Positions 9,655 through 18,403 of a DNA stretch of 64,000 nt are shown piece by piece (within the stretch, counting starts at the first letter, position 1; each line of letters begins with the position of its first letter). The stretch comes from an uncultured Flavobacteriaceae bacterium (lineage in GTDB: Bacteria; Bacteroidota; Bacteroidia; Flavobacteriales; Flavobacteriaceae). The notes beneath the pieces are model-generated. The model did not search any database. It worked only from the letters and a program-made list of their open reading frames with translations, and was not told the origin of the DNA. The position numbers and the translations under genes were made by a program. The stretch covers positions 620,001 through 684,000 of the forward strand of contig CANMSH010000001.1 of assembly GCA_947500525.1 (NCBI GenBank), in the 5' to 3' direction.

Positions 9655-10503
9655 ATGAACAAAATGAATAAAAATAGTATTTATAACCGCATAAAAGTTG
9701 TCTTTATACCTGCCTTTCTTTTTATATCACTTACAATAGTTCAAAGTTGTAATACAGATGAAACGCAAACAGTTACGAATTTTAGAACGTTGGTCATGGC
9801 TGATGAATTCGATAATGAAGGAGCTCCGAACAGTTCTTTCTGGACTTTCGATATCGGTAGAGGTCCGAATGGTGATGGATGGGGAAACCAAGAACTTCAG
9901 TATTATACAAATCGTACAGAAAATGTAAAGGTTGAAAATGGCTTTCTTTTAATTACAGCTCAGGAAGAATCTTTCGAAGGTGCCTCTTATACATCTGCAA
10001 GATTGAAGACAGAGGGTCTATTTGAACAACAATATGGACGTTTTGAAGCTAGAATAAGATTACCATATGGTAAAGGTTTATGGCCAGCATTTTGGCTGTT
10101 GGGTAATGACTGTGATACGAACATTTGGCCAAATTGTGGTGAAATTGATATCATGGAATATCTTGGAGATTCCCCAACAGTGGTATTCGGAAGTGCTCAT
10201 GGGCCTGGATATTCAGCTGGTGAAGCAGAAACAAAAGAATATTCTTTAGTCAACGATAGATTCGATACAGGATTTCACATTTTCGGAATAGAATGGGGTC
10301 CAAATTACATCAATTACTATGTAGATGATGTCTTATACAACCAAATAACTCCAGAAGATGTTTCTGGTGAATGGGTTTTTGATCACCCATTTTATATCAT
10401 AATGAATGTTGCCGTAGGAGGAAGTTTCCCTGGATCACCTGATTCAGAAACAGTATTTCCACAAACGATGGTCGTTGATTATGTACGTGTATATCAACAA
10501 TAG
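9655..10503 (+). CDS. GH16 laminarinase-type lipoprotein (endo-beta-1,3-glucanase)
   Basis: A lipoprotein signal ends at IVQSC, followed by CNTDET. The remaining 250 residues form one GH16 jelly-roll domain. The signature GEIDIMEYLG gives the nucleophile E163, assisting D165 and acid/base E168. WGNQELQYYTNR and GLWPAFWLLG are typical of bacterial laminarinases (subfamily GH16_3). Known role: endo-hydrolysis of beta-1,3 or mixed beta-1,3/1,4-glucan. It lies 18 bases after the binding lipoprotein and 28 bases before the PKD protein, in the same transcription unit. An alternative ATG at 9664 would also keep the signal peptide. Family assignment is firm; laminarin as substrate is inferred from the locus. 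Confidence 0.92.
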   Translation: MNKMNKNSIYNRIKVVFIPAFLFISLTIVQSCNTDETQTVTNFRTLVMADEFDNEGAPNSSFWTFDIGRGPNGDGWGNQELQYYTNRTENVKVENGFLLITAQEESFEGASYTSARLKTEGLFEQQYGRFEARIRLPYGKGLWPAFWLLGNDCDTNIWPNCGEIDIMEYLGDSPTVVFGSAHGPGYSAGEAETKEYSLVNDRFDTGFHIFGIEWGPNYINYYVDDVLYNQITPEDVSGEWVFDHPFYIIMNVAVGGSFPGSPDSETVFPQTMVVDYVRVYQQ

Positions 10504-10531
10504 AAAGTAAACAAATTAACTAATAAGAATT

Positions 10532-13500
10532 ATGAAAAAATTACTCAAAAGAACTAAGATACTATGGTTATTCGTTCTTGCAATATCCTTTGTAAGTTGT
10601 GAGAATGACGATGATGCTGTTTTGCCAGAACTCGTGGCAAGTTTTGCGCATACTATAAATGAAGATACAGGAGCAGTGTCATTTATAAATTTATCAGAAA
10701 ATGCCGATACCTATACTTGGAATTTCGGTGATGGAACATCTTCGACGGAGATTAACCCAATTAGAAGTTTTCCAACAGGTACATATACCATAAAGCTTAC
10801 TGCCGAAAATGCAGCTGGGGCTAGTGGAACTTTTGAGGACCAAATAGTGATTAACATACCGCTACCCATAAATATTCCTGTAACATTCGATGATCCGAAC
10901 GTAAATTATGATGTCACTACATTTAATGGAGCTTCTTTTATGATTGTTGATAATCCAGATGCTTCTGGTACAAATACGAGCACTTCAAAAGTAGGAGCGA
11001 TTACAAATGTTGGTGCCGCTTTTGAGGGTATTTTCTTCGACTTAGGAATGGGAATAGATTTGACAACGTTAAAATCTGTACAAGCTAATTTTTGGTCTGA
11101 TGCGACAGTAGATGTATTGCTTAAATTAGAAGAGGGTACAGGTGCAGATATTGAAACCACTGCAACTCACGGAGGAACAGGTTGGGAGATAATTACATTT
11201 AATTTTACTTCAGATGCTAGTTACTCTAGATTCACTTTGTTTGTTGACGGCCCAGGTACTGCTGCAGGTACATTTTACATAGATGATATTGAACAAATTG
11301 AAACACCACCGGCGACTAGTGGATGTTCTGAAACTCCAATAGCGGCAACAGCGCTTCCTCTAGACTTTGAAGGTTGTGCAACGTTCCCTTCATCTGATAA
11401 CTTTGGAGCAGGAATTACTTCTGAACTAGCGGTAAACCCTTCTAAAACAGGAATTAATACATCAGATTTTGTATTAAAGGTAGACAAACCTACAGGATCA
11501 GACTTTTTCGCTGGAATTCAAAACACCTTTGCTGAAAATTTCGATTTAACAACAACAAATATTTTTAAAGTAAAAGTATACTCTACAAAGGCTAATGTAG
11601 TCTTGAGATTTGAATTATTAGCGAATCCAAATGATGGAAGTATTGGAAACCCAGCTCCTGTCTTTGTGACCGTTCCTACGGCAAATGAATGGACGGAGGT
11701 TGAAGTAAACTTTACTGGATTGCCAGCGGGTCCAACAGCATATAATCAATTGGTAATAAAACCAGACAATGATGAATCTGATAGTGCAATTACAGCGGGC
11801 GGAACCTATTATTTCGATGACCTTACTTTAAATGAGAATGATCCAGGAACTACATTCGACAGTGGTTTATTAACAAACGGTGATTTTGAAAGTGGTGCGG
11901 CACCTTGGACGATTGGCGTGGGTTCAGATCCAGTACCAGTGGTGACAGATGGAGGTAATAGTTTTTATTCAGTAGATGTTACTGCAGCCGGAAATCCCTT
12001 TGATGTTAATATGAGTCAAAAACTAGAAATAGTAGAAAACTCAACGTACAAGTTGACTTTTGAAGCATGGTCTGATCGTGATAGATCTTTAGTTGCTGGA
12101 ATCGGACTTAGTGGTGGCAGTTTTGCAAATACTACCGAAACAGTGAATTTAACTACTGCGAAAACAACATATGAATTGACTTTAACTGCGTCTGGATTTG
12201 GAGCTACTGATGCGCGTGTTTTATTCGATTCAGGTGCAGAAGTAGGTGTCGTAAATATCGATAATGTATCACTTGTTTTAGACACTGGCTCAGGAACCGA
12301 TACCGAAGCTCCTGTAATTACGCTAAATGGAGACGCAACGGTAACCATAATTGTTGGAGAAACGTTTACCGATCCCGGAGCACAAGCTACTGATAATGTA
12401 GATGGTGATCTTTCAGGAAACATTACAGTTGGTGGAGACACTGTTGATACCAATACAATTGGAACATATGTTATTACCTATGATGTAAGTGATGCCGCAG
12501 GTAATGCCGCGACTCAAGTCTCTAGAACTGTAAATGTTGAAGCACCGGCGCCATTTAATAGCGGTTTATTAAGCAACGGTGATTTTGAAAATGGTGCTGC
12601 TCCTTGGACGATTGGAGTTGGAACAGATCCTGTACCAGTTGTTACAGATGGAGGAAATAGTTTTTATTCAGTTGATGTTACAAGTGCTGGTAACGCTTTT
12701 GATGTGAATATGAGTCAGAAATTAGAGATAATTGAGGGTTCTACATATACGCTGACATTTGATGCTTGGTCTGATAGATCAAGATCCATTGTGAGCGGAA
12801 TTGGACTGAGTGGTGGAAGTTTCGCAAATACAGCTGAAACCGTAAATATAACTACAACTAGAGATAACTACACCTTATCACTTACCGCGAATGGATTTGG
12901 AGCTACTGATGCGCGTGTTTTATTCGATTCTGGAGCAGAAATAGGTGTCGTGAATATTGATAATGTATCTCTTACTTTAGACGGAGGTACTACAGGTACC
13001 GGAGGATGTTCTGCTACACCAGTAGCAGCCACTGAACTTCCATTAGATTTTGAAAGTTGTCAAACATTCGTTTCATCTTTTTCAAGTATTGGAGATGGAG
13101 GTGTTACCCCAAGTTTAGATGTAAATCCATCTAAATCTGGTATTAATACTTCAGATAATGTATTAAAAGTTGTAAAAGCTAGTGGTATTAATCGTTGGGG
13201 AGGTGTTCAAAACTCTTTTCCAGCTGGTGTTATTGACATTACGACCAAAGTATTTAAGGTAAAAGTATATTCAAGTGTTGCAGACGTAACCTATAGATTT
13301 GAATTAGCATTAGATCCGCAAACAGATCCTGTTACGGGTAATCCTGCGCCTCAATTCGTACAGGTTTCTGGAGGTGCCAATGAATGGGTAGAATTAGAAT
13401 TCACTTTTATTAATTTACCTGCAACACCCACAACCTACAATCAGTTTGTAATTAAACCAGATAATCCTGATGGATCAGATGGTGAGGTAACTACAGAAGA

Positions 13501-13537
13501 ACGCGTATTTTATTTTGATGACTTGCGTCTTGAGTAG
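10532..13537 (+). CDS. Multidomain PKD/CBM-like surface lipoprotein with mirrored repeats
   Basis: The lipoprotein signal ends AISFVSC and is followed by ENDDDA, an acidic stretch like the surface-export signals described for Flavobacteriia lipoproteins. Order of domains: PKD (about 35-108, YTWNFGDGTSS), CBM-like A0 (113-258), A1 (264-435), B1 (445-584), a DUF5011-like Ig domain (590-672, DNVDGDLSGNI), B2 (678-817) and A2 (825-1001). B1 and B2 are CBM4/9-like (NGDFE, APWTIGVG) and nearly identical; A1 and A2 both begin GCS.TP.AAT. No catalytic domain is seen, so a glycan-binding or scaffold role at the surface is inferred. Last gene of block one; a strong hairpin follows the stop. Confidence 0.78.
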   Translation: MKKLLKRTKILWLFVLAISFVSCENDDDAVLPELVASFAHTINEDTGAVSFINLSENADTYTWNFGDGTSSTEINPIRSFPTGTYTIKLTAENAAGASGTFEDQIVINIPLPINIPVTFDDPNVNYDVTTFNGASFMIVDNPDASGTNTSTSKVGAITNVGAAFEGIFFDLGMGIDLTTLKSVQANFWSDATVDVLLKLEEGTGADIETTATHGGTGWEIITFNFTSDASYSRFTLFVDGPGTAAGTFYIDDIEQIETPPATSGCSETPIAATALPLDFEGCATFPSSDNFGAGITSELAVNPSKTGINTSDFVLKVDKPTGSDFFAGIQNTFAENFDLTTTNIFKVKVYSTKANVVLRFELLANPNDGSIGNPAPVFVTVPTANEWTEVEVNFTGLPAGPTAYNQLVIKPDNDESDSAITAGGTYYFDDLTLNENDPGTTFDSGLLTNGDFESGAAPWTIGVGSDPVPVVTDGGNSFYSVDVTAAGNPFDVNMSQKLEIVENSTYKLTFEAWSDRDRSLVAGIGLSGGSFANTTETVNLTTAKTTYELTLTASGFGATDARVLFDSGAEVGVVNIDNVSLVLDTGSGTDTEAPVITLNGDATVTIIVGETFTDPGAQATDNVDGDLSGNITVGGDTVDTNTIGTYVITYDVSDAAGNAATQVSRTVNVEAPAPFNSGLLSNGDFENGAAPWTIGVGTDPVPVVTDGGNSFYSVDVTSAGNAFDVNMSQKLEIIEGSTYTLTFDAWSDRSRSIVSGIGLSGGSFANTAETVNITTTRDNYTLSLTANGFGATDARVLFDSGAEIGVVNIDNVSLTLDGGTTGTGGCSATPVAATELPLDFESCQTFVSSFSSIGDGGVTPSLDVNPSKSGINTSDNVLKVVKASGINRWGGVQNSFPAGVIDITTKVFKVKVYSSVADVTYRFELALDPQTDPVTGNPAPQFVQVSGGANEWVELEFTFINLPATPTTYNQFVIKPDNPDGSDGEVTTEERVFYFDDLRLE
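12193..12231 (+). repeat. 39-nt exact repeat, copy 1 (domain B1)
   Basis: This stretch is identical to 12892-12930, exactly 699 bases (233 codons) downstream, inside duplicated B domains that are otherwise diverged at synonymous sites. Confidence 0.85.
12892..12930 (+). repeat. 39-nt exact repeat, copy 2 (domain B2)
   Basis: Second copy of the exact repeat at 12193-12231. It encodes the same GFGATDARVLFDS segment in the same codons. Confidence 0.85.
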
Positions 13538-13571
13538 TCATAAAAATAAGAGACATATTAGTTAAATTAGT

Positions 13572-13601
13572 TAAGGTCGAGAAGTAAAACGCTCGACCTT
13601 A
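13572..13601 (+). terminator. Hairpin terminator between the two glucan blocks
   Basis: A perfect 10-bp stem (TAAGGTCGAG / CTCGACCTTA) around a 10-base loop starts 35 bases after the PKD protein stop, followed by ATTTC. The T-tract is short, so termination may be partial. It separates secreted block one from block two. Confidence 0.65.
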
Positions 13602-13617
13602 TTTCACAGCAATACAA

Positions 13618-16600
13618 TTGAAAGAACATAGAGTTCACATGTTAATGGAGGATATCAAAATTAATAAAGACGTCACACTTGAACATTTAAAAATTGATAA
13701 TGAAGAATTCTTCAAAATATCAAATAATGATCAAATGCGACCATTTTTTATGAGCATCGTTAGTAATTCAAATCACTGGATGTTCGTAGCAAGTAATGGA
13801 GGAATAACTGCGGGTCGAAAAAATGCAGAGTTTTCTCTTTTTCCATATTATACAGACGATAAAATAACCGAAACTGCTGATATTACAGGAAGCAAATCTA
13901 TTTTTCAAATAGAAAAATTAGGCAAAACATATATGTGGGAACCTTTTTCGGAAAGATTCGAAGGTCGTTTTCAAATTACGAGAAACCTTTACAAGAATGT
14001 ATATGGTAATAAAATTTTATTTGAGGAGATTAACCATGATTTGGATCTTATTTTTCGCTATCAATGGAACTCAAGTGACCATTTTGGGTTTGTAAAAAAA
14101 AGCCAATTGATTAATAGTGACACCACAAACGTTAACATCACAATTTTAGATGGTATTCAAAATATTTTACCTTATGGGGTTAGTAGTAATTTACAGAATG
14201 CTAGCAGTAATTTGGTAGACGCATACAAACGAAGTGAATTAGAAGAAACAACAGGACTAGGTATTTTTGCATTAAGTGCTATAATTGTAGATAAAGCAGA
14301 ACCTAGTGAAGCGCTCAAAGCCAATGTAGTTTGGTCAACAGGTCTGAAGAATGCGACTTACTTACTATCCTCACAACAGCTTAAGAAATTTAGAAATCAA
14401 CAGCTAATTGTACAAGAAATTGATGTGAAGGCTGAGAAAGGAGCATATTTTGTTCATTCTGAAATTAGTTTAACATCAAATTCTGATAAACAATGGATGT
14501 TTATAGCTGATGTAAATAAAAACCATGCTGCAATTGCAGAGCTGTCAAAAACTATAAATGAAGAGGTTAAGCTCTTTGAAAAGGTTCTTAATGATGTTGA
14601 AAGTGGCACGCAAAGTTTAATTATGTTAAACGCTGCGTCGGACGGATTACAGTTATCGGCCGATGTTTATAAAGATAAAAGACACTTTGCGAATACATTA
14701 TTTAATATCATGCGTGGTGGGATTTTCGATGATAATTATAAAATAGAACGCTGGGATTTTAAAAACTACCTTCAAAAGGCGAATAAAAAAGTTGCTCGAA
14801 ATAATCAGGAAATAGTTGATGGTTTACCAGAAGTTTTTTCAATGTTTAAATTGAAAGAAGTAACAGAAGGTTCGAATGATAAAAATTTTAGACGCTTATG
14901 TCTAGAATATATGCCACTTAAGTTTAGTCGTCGTCATGGCGATCCTAGCCGTCCTTGGAACAAGTTTTCGATTAATACGAGAAGTGAAATCGATGGATCA
15001 AAAATACTAGATTACGAAGGAAATTGGCGTGATATTTTTCAAAACTGGGAAGCATTGGCACTATCCTATCCTGAGTTTATTGAGAATATGATCCATAAGT
15101 TTTTAAACGCAACAACCTTTGATGGATATAACCCATATAGGGTTACCAAAGATGGTTTTGATTGGGAAGCTATTGAACCTGATGACCCTTGGAGTTATAT
15201 TGGTTATTGGGGGGATCATCAAATCATATATTTATTGAAGTTCTTAGAATTTTCGGAAAACTTAACACCTAAAAAATTAGAGAGTTTTTTTAATGAAGAT
15301 GTATTTGTTTATGCAAATGTTCCATATCAAATTAAGTCATATCAAGAAATTTTAAAAAATTCAAAAGACACAATAAACTTTGACAAAGAATTAGATCAGA
15401 AAATACGGAATGAACGCAATGAAATAGGAGCAGATGCGGCATTATTAAAAGATGAAAGTCAGACTACGGTGACGGTTAATTTCATTGAAAAAATACTAGC
15501 GACGATTCTTGCTAAATTATCAAATTTCATCCCAGAGGGTGGTATTTGGATGAATACACAAAGACCAGAATGGAATGATGCGAATAACGCCCTTGTTGGT
15601 AACGGCGTATCTATGGTGACATTATATTATTTACGTCGCTTCTTTGATTTTTTTGAGAACGTATTTACGACTTCGAAAACAGATAAGATTGAAATTTCTA
15701 AAGAGCTAGTAAGTTTCTTTAAATCGGTGGTTTCAACGTTCGATGAGTATCAACATATCTTATCTGGAACTTTTAATGATGTACAACGAAAAGAAGTTTT
15801 AGATGCCCTTGGGAAAGCAGGTAGTGATTATAGGAATCGTATTTATATAGATGCTTTTTCTGGCAGTAAAGAAGTCTTAACAATAAGTGAATTAAATCAT
15901 TTTGTCCGAATTACTTTAAAGTATTTAGAACATTCTATTGCAGCGAACAAACGTTCTGATAATTTGTACCATGCTTACAATTTGATGACCATAAATAGAG
16001 ACGAGGTTTCTATTTCATATTTAGATGAAATGTTAGAGGGTCAAGTCGCTGTACTAAGTTCAAAACATCTAACCTCGCAAGAAGTGTTGGCTGTGTTAGA
16101 TGCTATGAAAAAAAGTAATTTATTCAGGAGAGATCAGTACAGCTATTTGCTATATCCTTATAAGAATTTAAAAGGTTTTATGGCTAGAAATATAATCGCC
16201 CTAAAATCTTTTGAGCGATCTCATTTATTGCAACAACTTATAGTTGATGGGAATACACAGATTATTGAAAAAGATGTTAAAGGAGTTTACCATTTTAACG
16301 GAAACTTTAGAAATGCAACAGATCTAAAAAAGGCTCTAAATGAACTTCCAAGTGCTTACAAGAAACAGCTTGTGAAAGAAGAGGATAAAGTTTTGGAACT
16401 ATTTGAAGAAGTGTTTAATCACAAGGCGTTTACTGGGCGTTCAGGTACTTTTTATGGTTATGAAGGTCTAGGTTCTATTTATTGGCACATGGTTTCTAAA
16501 CTGCAACTAGCAGTTCAGGAGTGTTGTTTAAAAGCAATTAATGATAAAGAAAGTGAACAGATAATAGGAAGGTTATTAGAGCATTATTATGAAATTAACG

Positions 16601-17082
16601 AAGGCATAGGAGTGCACAAATCACCAGAACTTTATGGCGCTTTTCCTACTGATCCTTATTCACACACTCCTGCAGGAAAAGGAGTACAGCAACCTGGAAT
16701 GACCGGTCAAGTCAAAGAAGATATTTTAAGTCGATTTGGAGAACTTGGAGTGTTTGTGAAAGAAGGGAAACTGTATTTTGACCCATGTTTATTGCGAAAA
16801 GAGGAATTCTTAAAGGTATCAACAAAGTTTAACTATGTGAATATTTTTAGAGAAAAACAGACGATACTGTTACCCGAAAAATCGATGTGTTTTACGTATT
16901 GCCAAGTACCAATAGTTTATAAAATAACGGGTACAGCATTAATGGAGGTAAAATTCAAGAATAACAGGTCTCGAACATTCGATAGTTTAAGTTTAGATCT
17001 AAACACTAGTAGAGAAATATTTAATCGTTCTGGAAAAGTTATGCAGATTAATGTTCATATAAAAATGAGTGATTTAAATTAA
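13618..17082 (+). CDS. GH149-like beta-1,3-glucan (oligosaccharide) phosphorylase, cytoplasmic
   Basis: The protein has about 1150 residues and no signal peptide, the size of GH149 and GH161 inverting phosphorylases. It has the GH94-like layout: an N-terminal beta-sandwich (WMFVASNGGITAGRKN) and an (alpha/alpha)6 catalytic domain. RPEWNDANNALVG holds the likely catalytic acid D654, matching the WND motif of GH94. SRRHGDPSRPWNKF and WGDHQIIYLLKF are further conserved-looking segments. Known reaction of the family: phosphorolysis of beta-1,3-glucan oligosaccharides to glucose 1-phosphate. Adjacent GH17, GH30 and transporter genes fit that role. The track start is TTG at 13618; ATG at 13639 is equally possible. 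GH161 is the main alternative family. Confidence 0.75.
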   Translation: MKEHRVHMLMEDIKINKDVTLEHLKIDNEEFFKISNNDQMRPFFMSIVSNSNHWMFVASNGGITAGRKNAEFSLFPYYTDDKITETADITGSKSIFQIEKLGKTYMWEPFSERFEGRFQITRNLYKNVYGNKILFEEINHDLDLIFRYQWNSSDHFGFVKKSQLINSDTTNVNITILDGIQNILPYGVSSNLQNASSNLVDAYKRSELEETTGLGIFALSAIIVDKAEPSEALKANVVWSTGLKNATYLLSSQQLKKFRNQQLIVQEIDVKAEKGAYFVHSEISLTSNSDKQWMFIADVNKNHAAIAELSKTINEEVKLFEKVLNDVESGTQSLIMLNAASDGLQLSADVYKDKRHFANTLFNIMRGGIFDDNYKIERWDFKNYLQKANKKVARNNQEIVDGLPEVFSMFKLKEVTEGSNDKNFRRLCLEYMPLKFSRRHGDPSRPWNKFSINTRSEIDGSKILDYEGNWRDIFQNWEALALSYPEFIENMIHKFLNATTFDGYNPYRVTKDGFDWEAIEPDDPWSYIGYWGDHQIIYLLKFLEFSENLTPKKLESFFNEDVFVYANVPYQIKSYQEILKNSKDTINFDKELDQKIRNERNEIGADAALLKDESQTTVTVNFIEKILATILAKLSNFIPEGGIWMNTQRPEWNDANNALVGNGVSMVTLYYLRRFFDFFENVFTTSKTDKIEISKELVSFFKSVVSTFDEYQHILSGTFNDVQRKEVLDALGKAGSDYRNRIYIDAFSGSKEVLTISELNHFVRITLKYLEHSIAANKRSDNLYHAYNLMTINRDEVSISYLDEMLEGQVAVLSSKHLTSQEVLAVLDAMKKSNLFRRDQYSYLLYPYKNLKGFMARNIIALKSFERSHLLQQLIVDGNTQIIEKDVKGVYHFNGNFRNATDLKKALNELPSAYKKQLVKEEDKVLELFEEVFNHKAFTGRSGTFYGYEGLGSIYWHMVSKLQLAVQECCLKAINDKESEQIIGRLLEHYYEINEGIGVHKSPELYGAFPTDPYSHTPAGKGVQQPGMTGQVKEDILSRFGELGVFVKEGKLYFDPCLLRKEEFLKVSTKFNYVNIFREKQTILLPEKSMCFTYCQVPIVYKITGTALMEVKFKNNRSRTFDSLSLDLNTSREIFNRSGKVMQINVHIKMSDLN

Positions 17083-17100
17083 CACTAAAGCAAATTAGTT

Positions 17101-18393
17101 ATGAAGAAGACATCATGCTATTTCATTTTAATGATGATTACTCTATTTACGGTATCATGTAATGAAACTAAAAAAGAAAAAAATACAGCAAAGCAAAAAA
17201 CCAAAACAGAAGTGACTGCTAAAGATATATTAGGAAATCCAAATTATTTAGCCATCTCATATGGTGGCTATCGTAAATCAACCCGAGATATTCAACCAAC
17301 AATAAAAGAATTGAAGGAAGATATGAAACTTCTTCAGGCGATGAATATCAAAATGATTAGAACGTATAATGTACAATTAGCGCACGCCTCAAATGTATTA
17401 AAAGCTATTGCTGAGTTGAAACAGGAGGATAGCAATTTTGAAATGTATATGATGTTGGGCGCTTGGATTGATTGTAAAAATGCGTGGACAGATCAACCGC
17501 CAAATCATGAATTAGAAAGTGGCAATAATGAAGCTGAAATTAAACGAGCTGTCATCTTAGCAAATCAATATCCTGATATTGTCAAAGTTATTGCGGTTGG
17601 CAATGAAGCCATGGTGAAATGGGCAACGAGCTATTTCGTACAACCATGGGTGATCTTAAAGTGGGTGAACTATTTACAAGATTTAAAAGAGAAGGATGAA
17701 TTATCAAAAGACCTTTGGATTACAAGCTCAGATAATTTCGCTTCTTGGGGAGGTGGTGACACTGAATACCATGTTGAGGATTTGAATAAATTGATAAAAG
17801 CGGTCGACTTTATTTCCATGCATACCTATCCAATGCATGATACGCATTACAATCCACAGTTTTGGGGCGTACTAGAGGATGAAAAAGAGATGTCTGATAT
17901 AGAAAAGATTGAGAAAGCCATGGAACGTTCCTTAGAATATTCTAAAGCGCAGTATGAAAGTGTGAAACAATACATGAATAGTGTAGGCGCGAATAAACCG
18001 ATTCATATTGGGGAAACTGGTTGGGCGAGCTATTCGAATGGTCATTACGGTAATGATGGTTCTAAGGCTACTGATGAATTTAAAGAAGCATTATTCTATA
18101 CCCTAATGCGTAATTGGACAAACGAAAACAAAATTGCCTGTTTTTACTTCGAAGCTTTTAATGAACCGTGGAAAGATGCCGCCAATCAAGGAGGATCAGA
18201 AAACCACTTCGGATTGTTTACAGTAGATGGTGAAGCGAAATACGTTGTTTGGGATCTAGTAGATGACCAAACTTTTGACGGATTAACACGAGGAGGGAAT
18301 CCTATTACAAAAACCTACGATGGGAATAAAGAGTTATTACTCAAAGAAGTCTTAGTCCCTACTATTAAGGACTCATTAGCTGTTAGTTTTTAG
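17101..18393 (+). CDS. GH17 lipoprotein, beta-1,3-glucanase family
   Basis: The lipoprotein signal ends LFTVSC. The following residues NETKKEK are basic, not acidic, which argues for a periplasmic rather than surface position (inference). The (beta/alpha)8 GH17 domain fills the rest: AVGNEAMVKW carries acid/base E169 and HIGETGWAS the nucleophile E305. Known members act on beta-1,3-glucans or oligosaccharides, some as transglycosylases. It is 18 bases after the phosphorylase gene and 10 bases before the GH30 gene, in the same operon. Within the locus it would trim laminarin oligosaccharides. Family call is firm; mode of action is not determinable. Confidence 0.88.
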   Translation: MKKTSCYFILMMITLFTVSCNETKKEKNTAKQKTKTEVTAKDILGNPNYLAISYGGYRKSTRDIQPTIKELKEDMKLLQAMNIKMIRTYNVQLAHASNVLKAIAELKQEDSNFEMYMMLGAWIDCKNAWTDQPPNHELESGNNEAEIKRAVILANQYPDIVKVIAVGNEAMVKWATSYFVQPWVILKWVNYLQDLKEKDELSKDLWITSSDNFASWGGGDTEYHVEDLNKLIKAVDFISMHTYPMHDTHYNPQFWGVLEDEKEMSDIEKIEKAMERSLEYSKAQYESVKQYMNSVGANKPIHIGETGWASYSNGHYGNDGSKATDEFKEALFYTLMRNWTNENKIACFYFEAFNEPWKDAANQGGSENHFGLFTVDGEAKYVVWDLVDDQTFDGLTRGGNPITKTYDGNKELLLKEVLVPTIKDSLAVSF

Positions 18394-18403
18394 GATTATA
18401 ATT

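Noticed and set aside
12016-12453. ORF of 145 aa on the minus strand
   Set aside because: It lies wholly inside the PKD/CBM-like lipoprotein gene and has low-complexity valine/serine composition; a shadow of the repeats.
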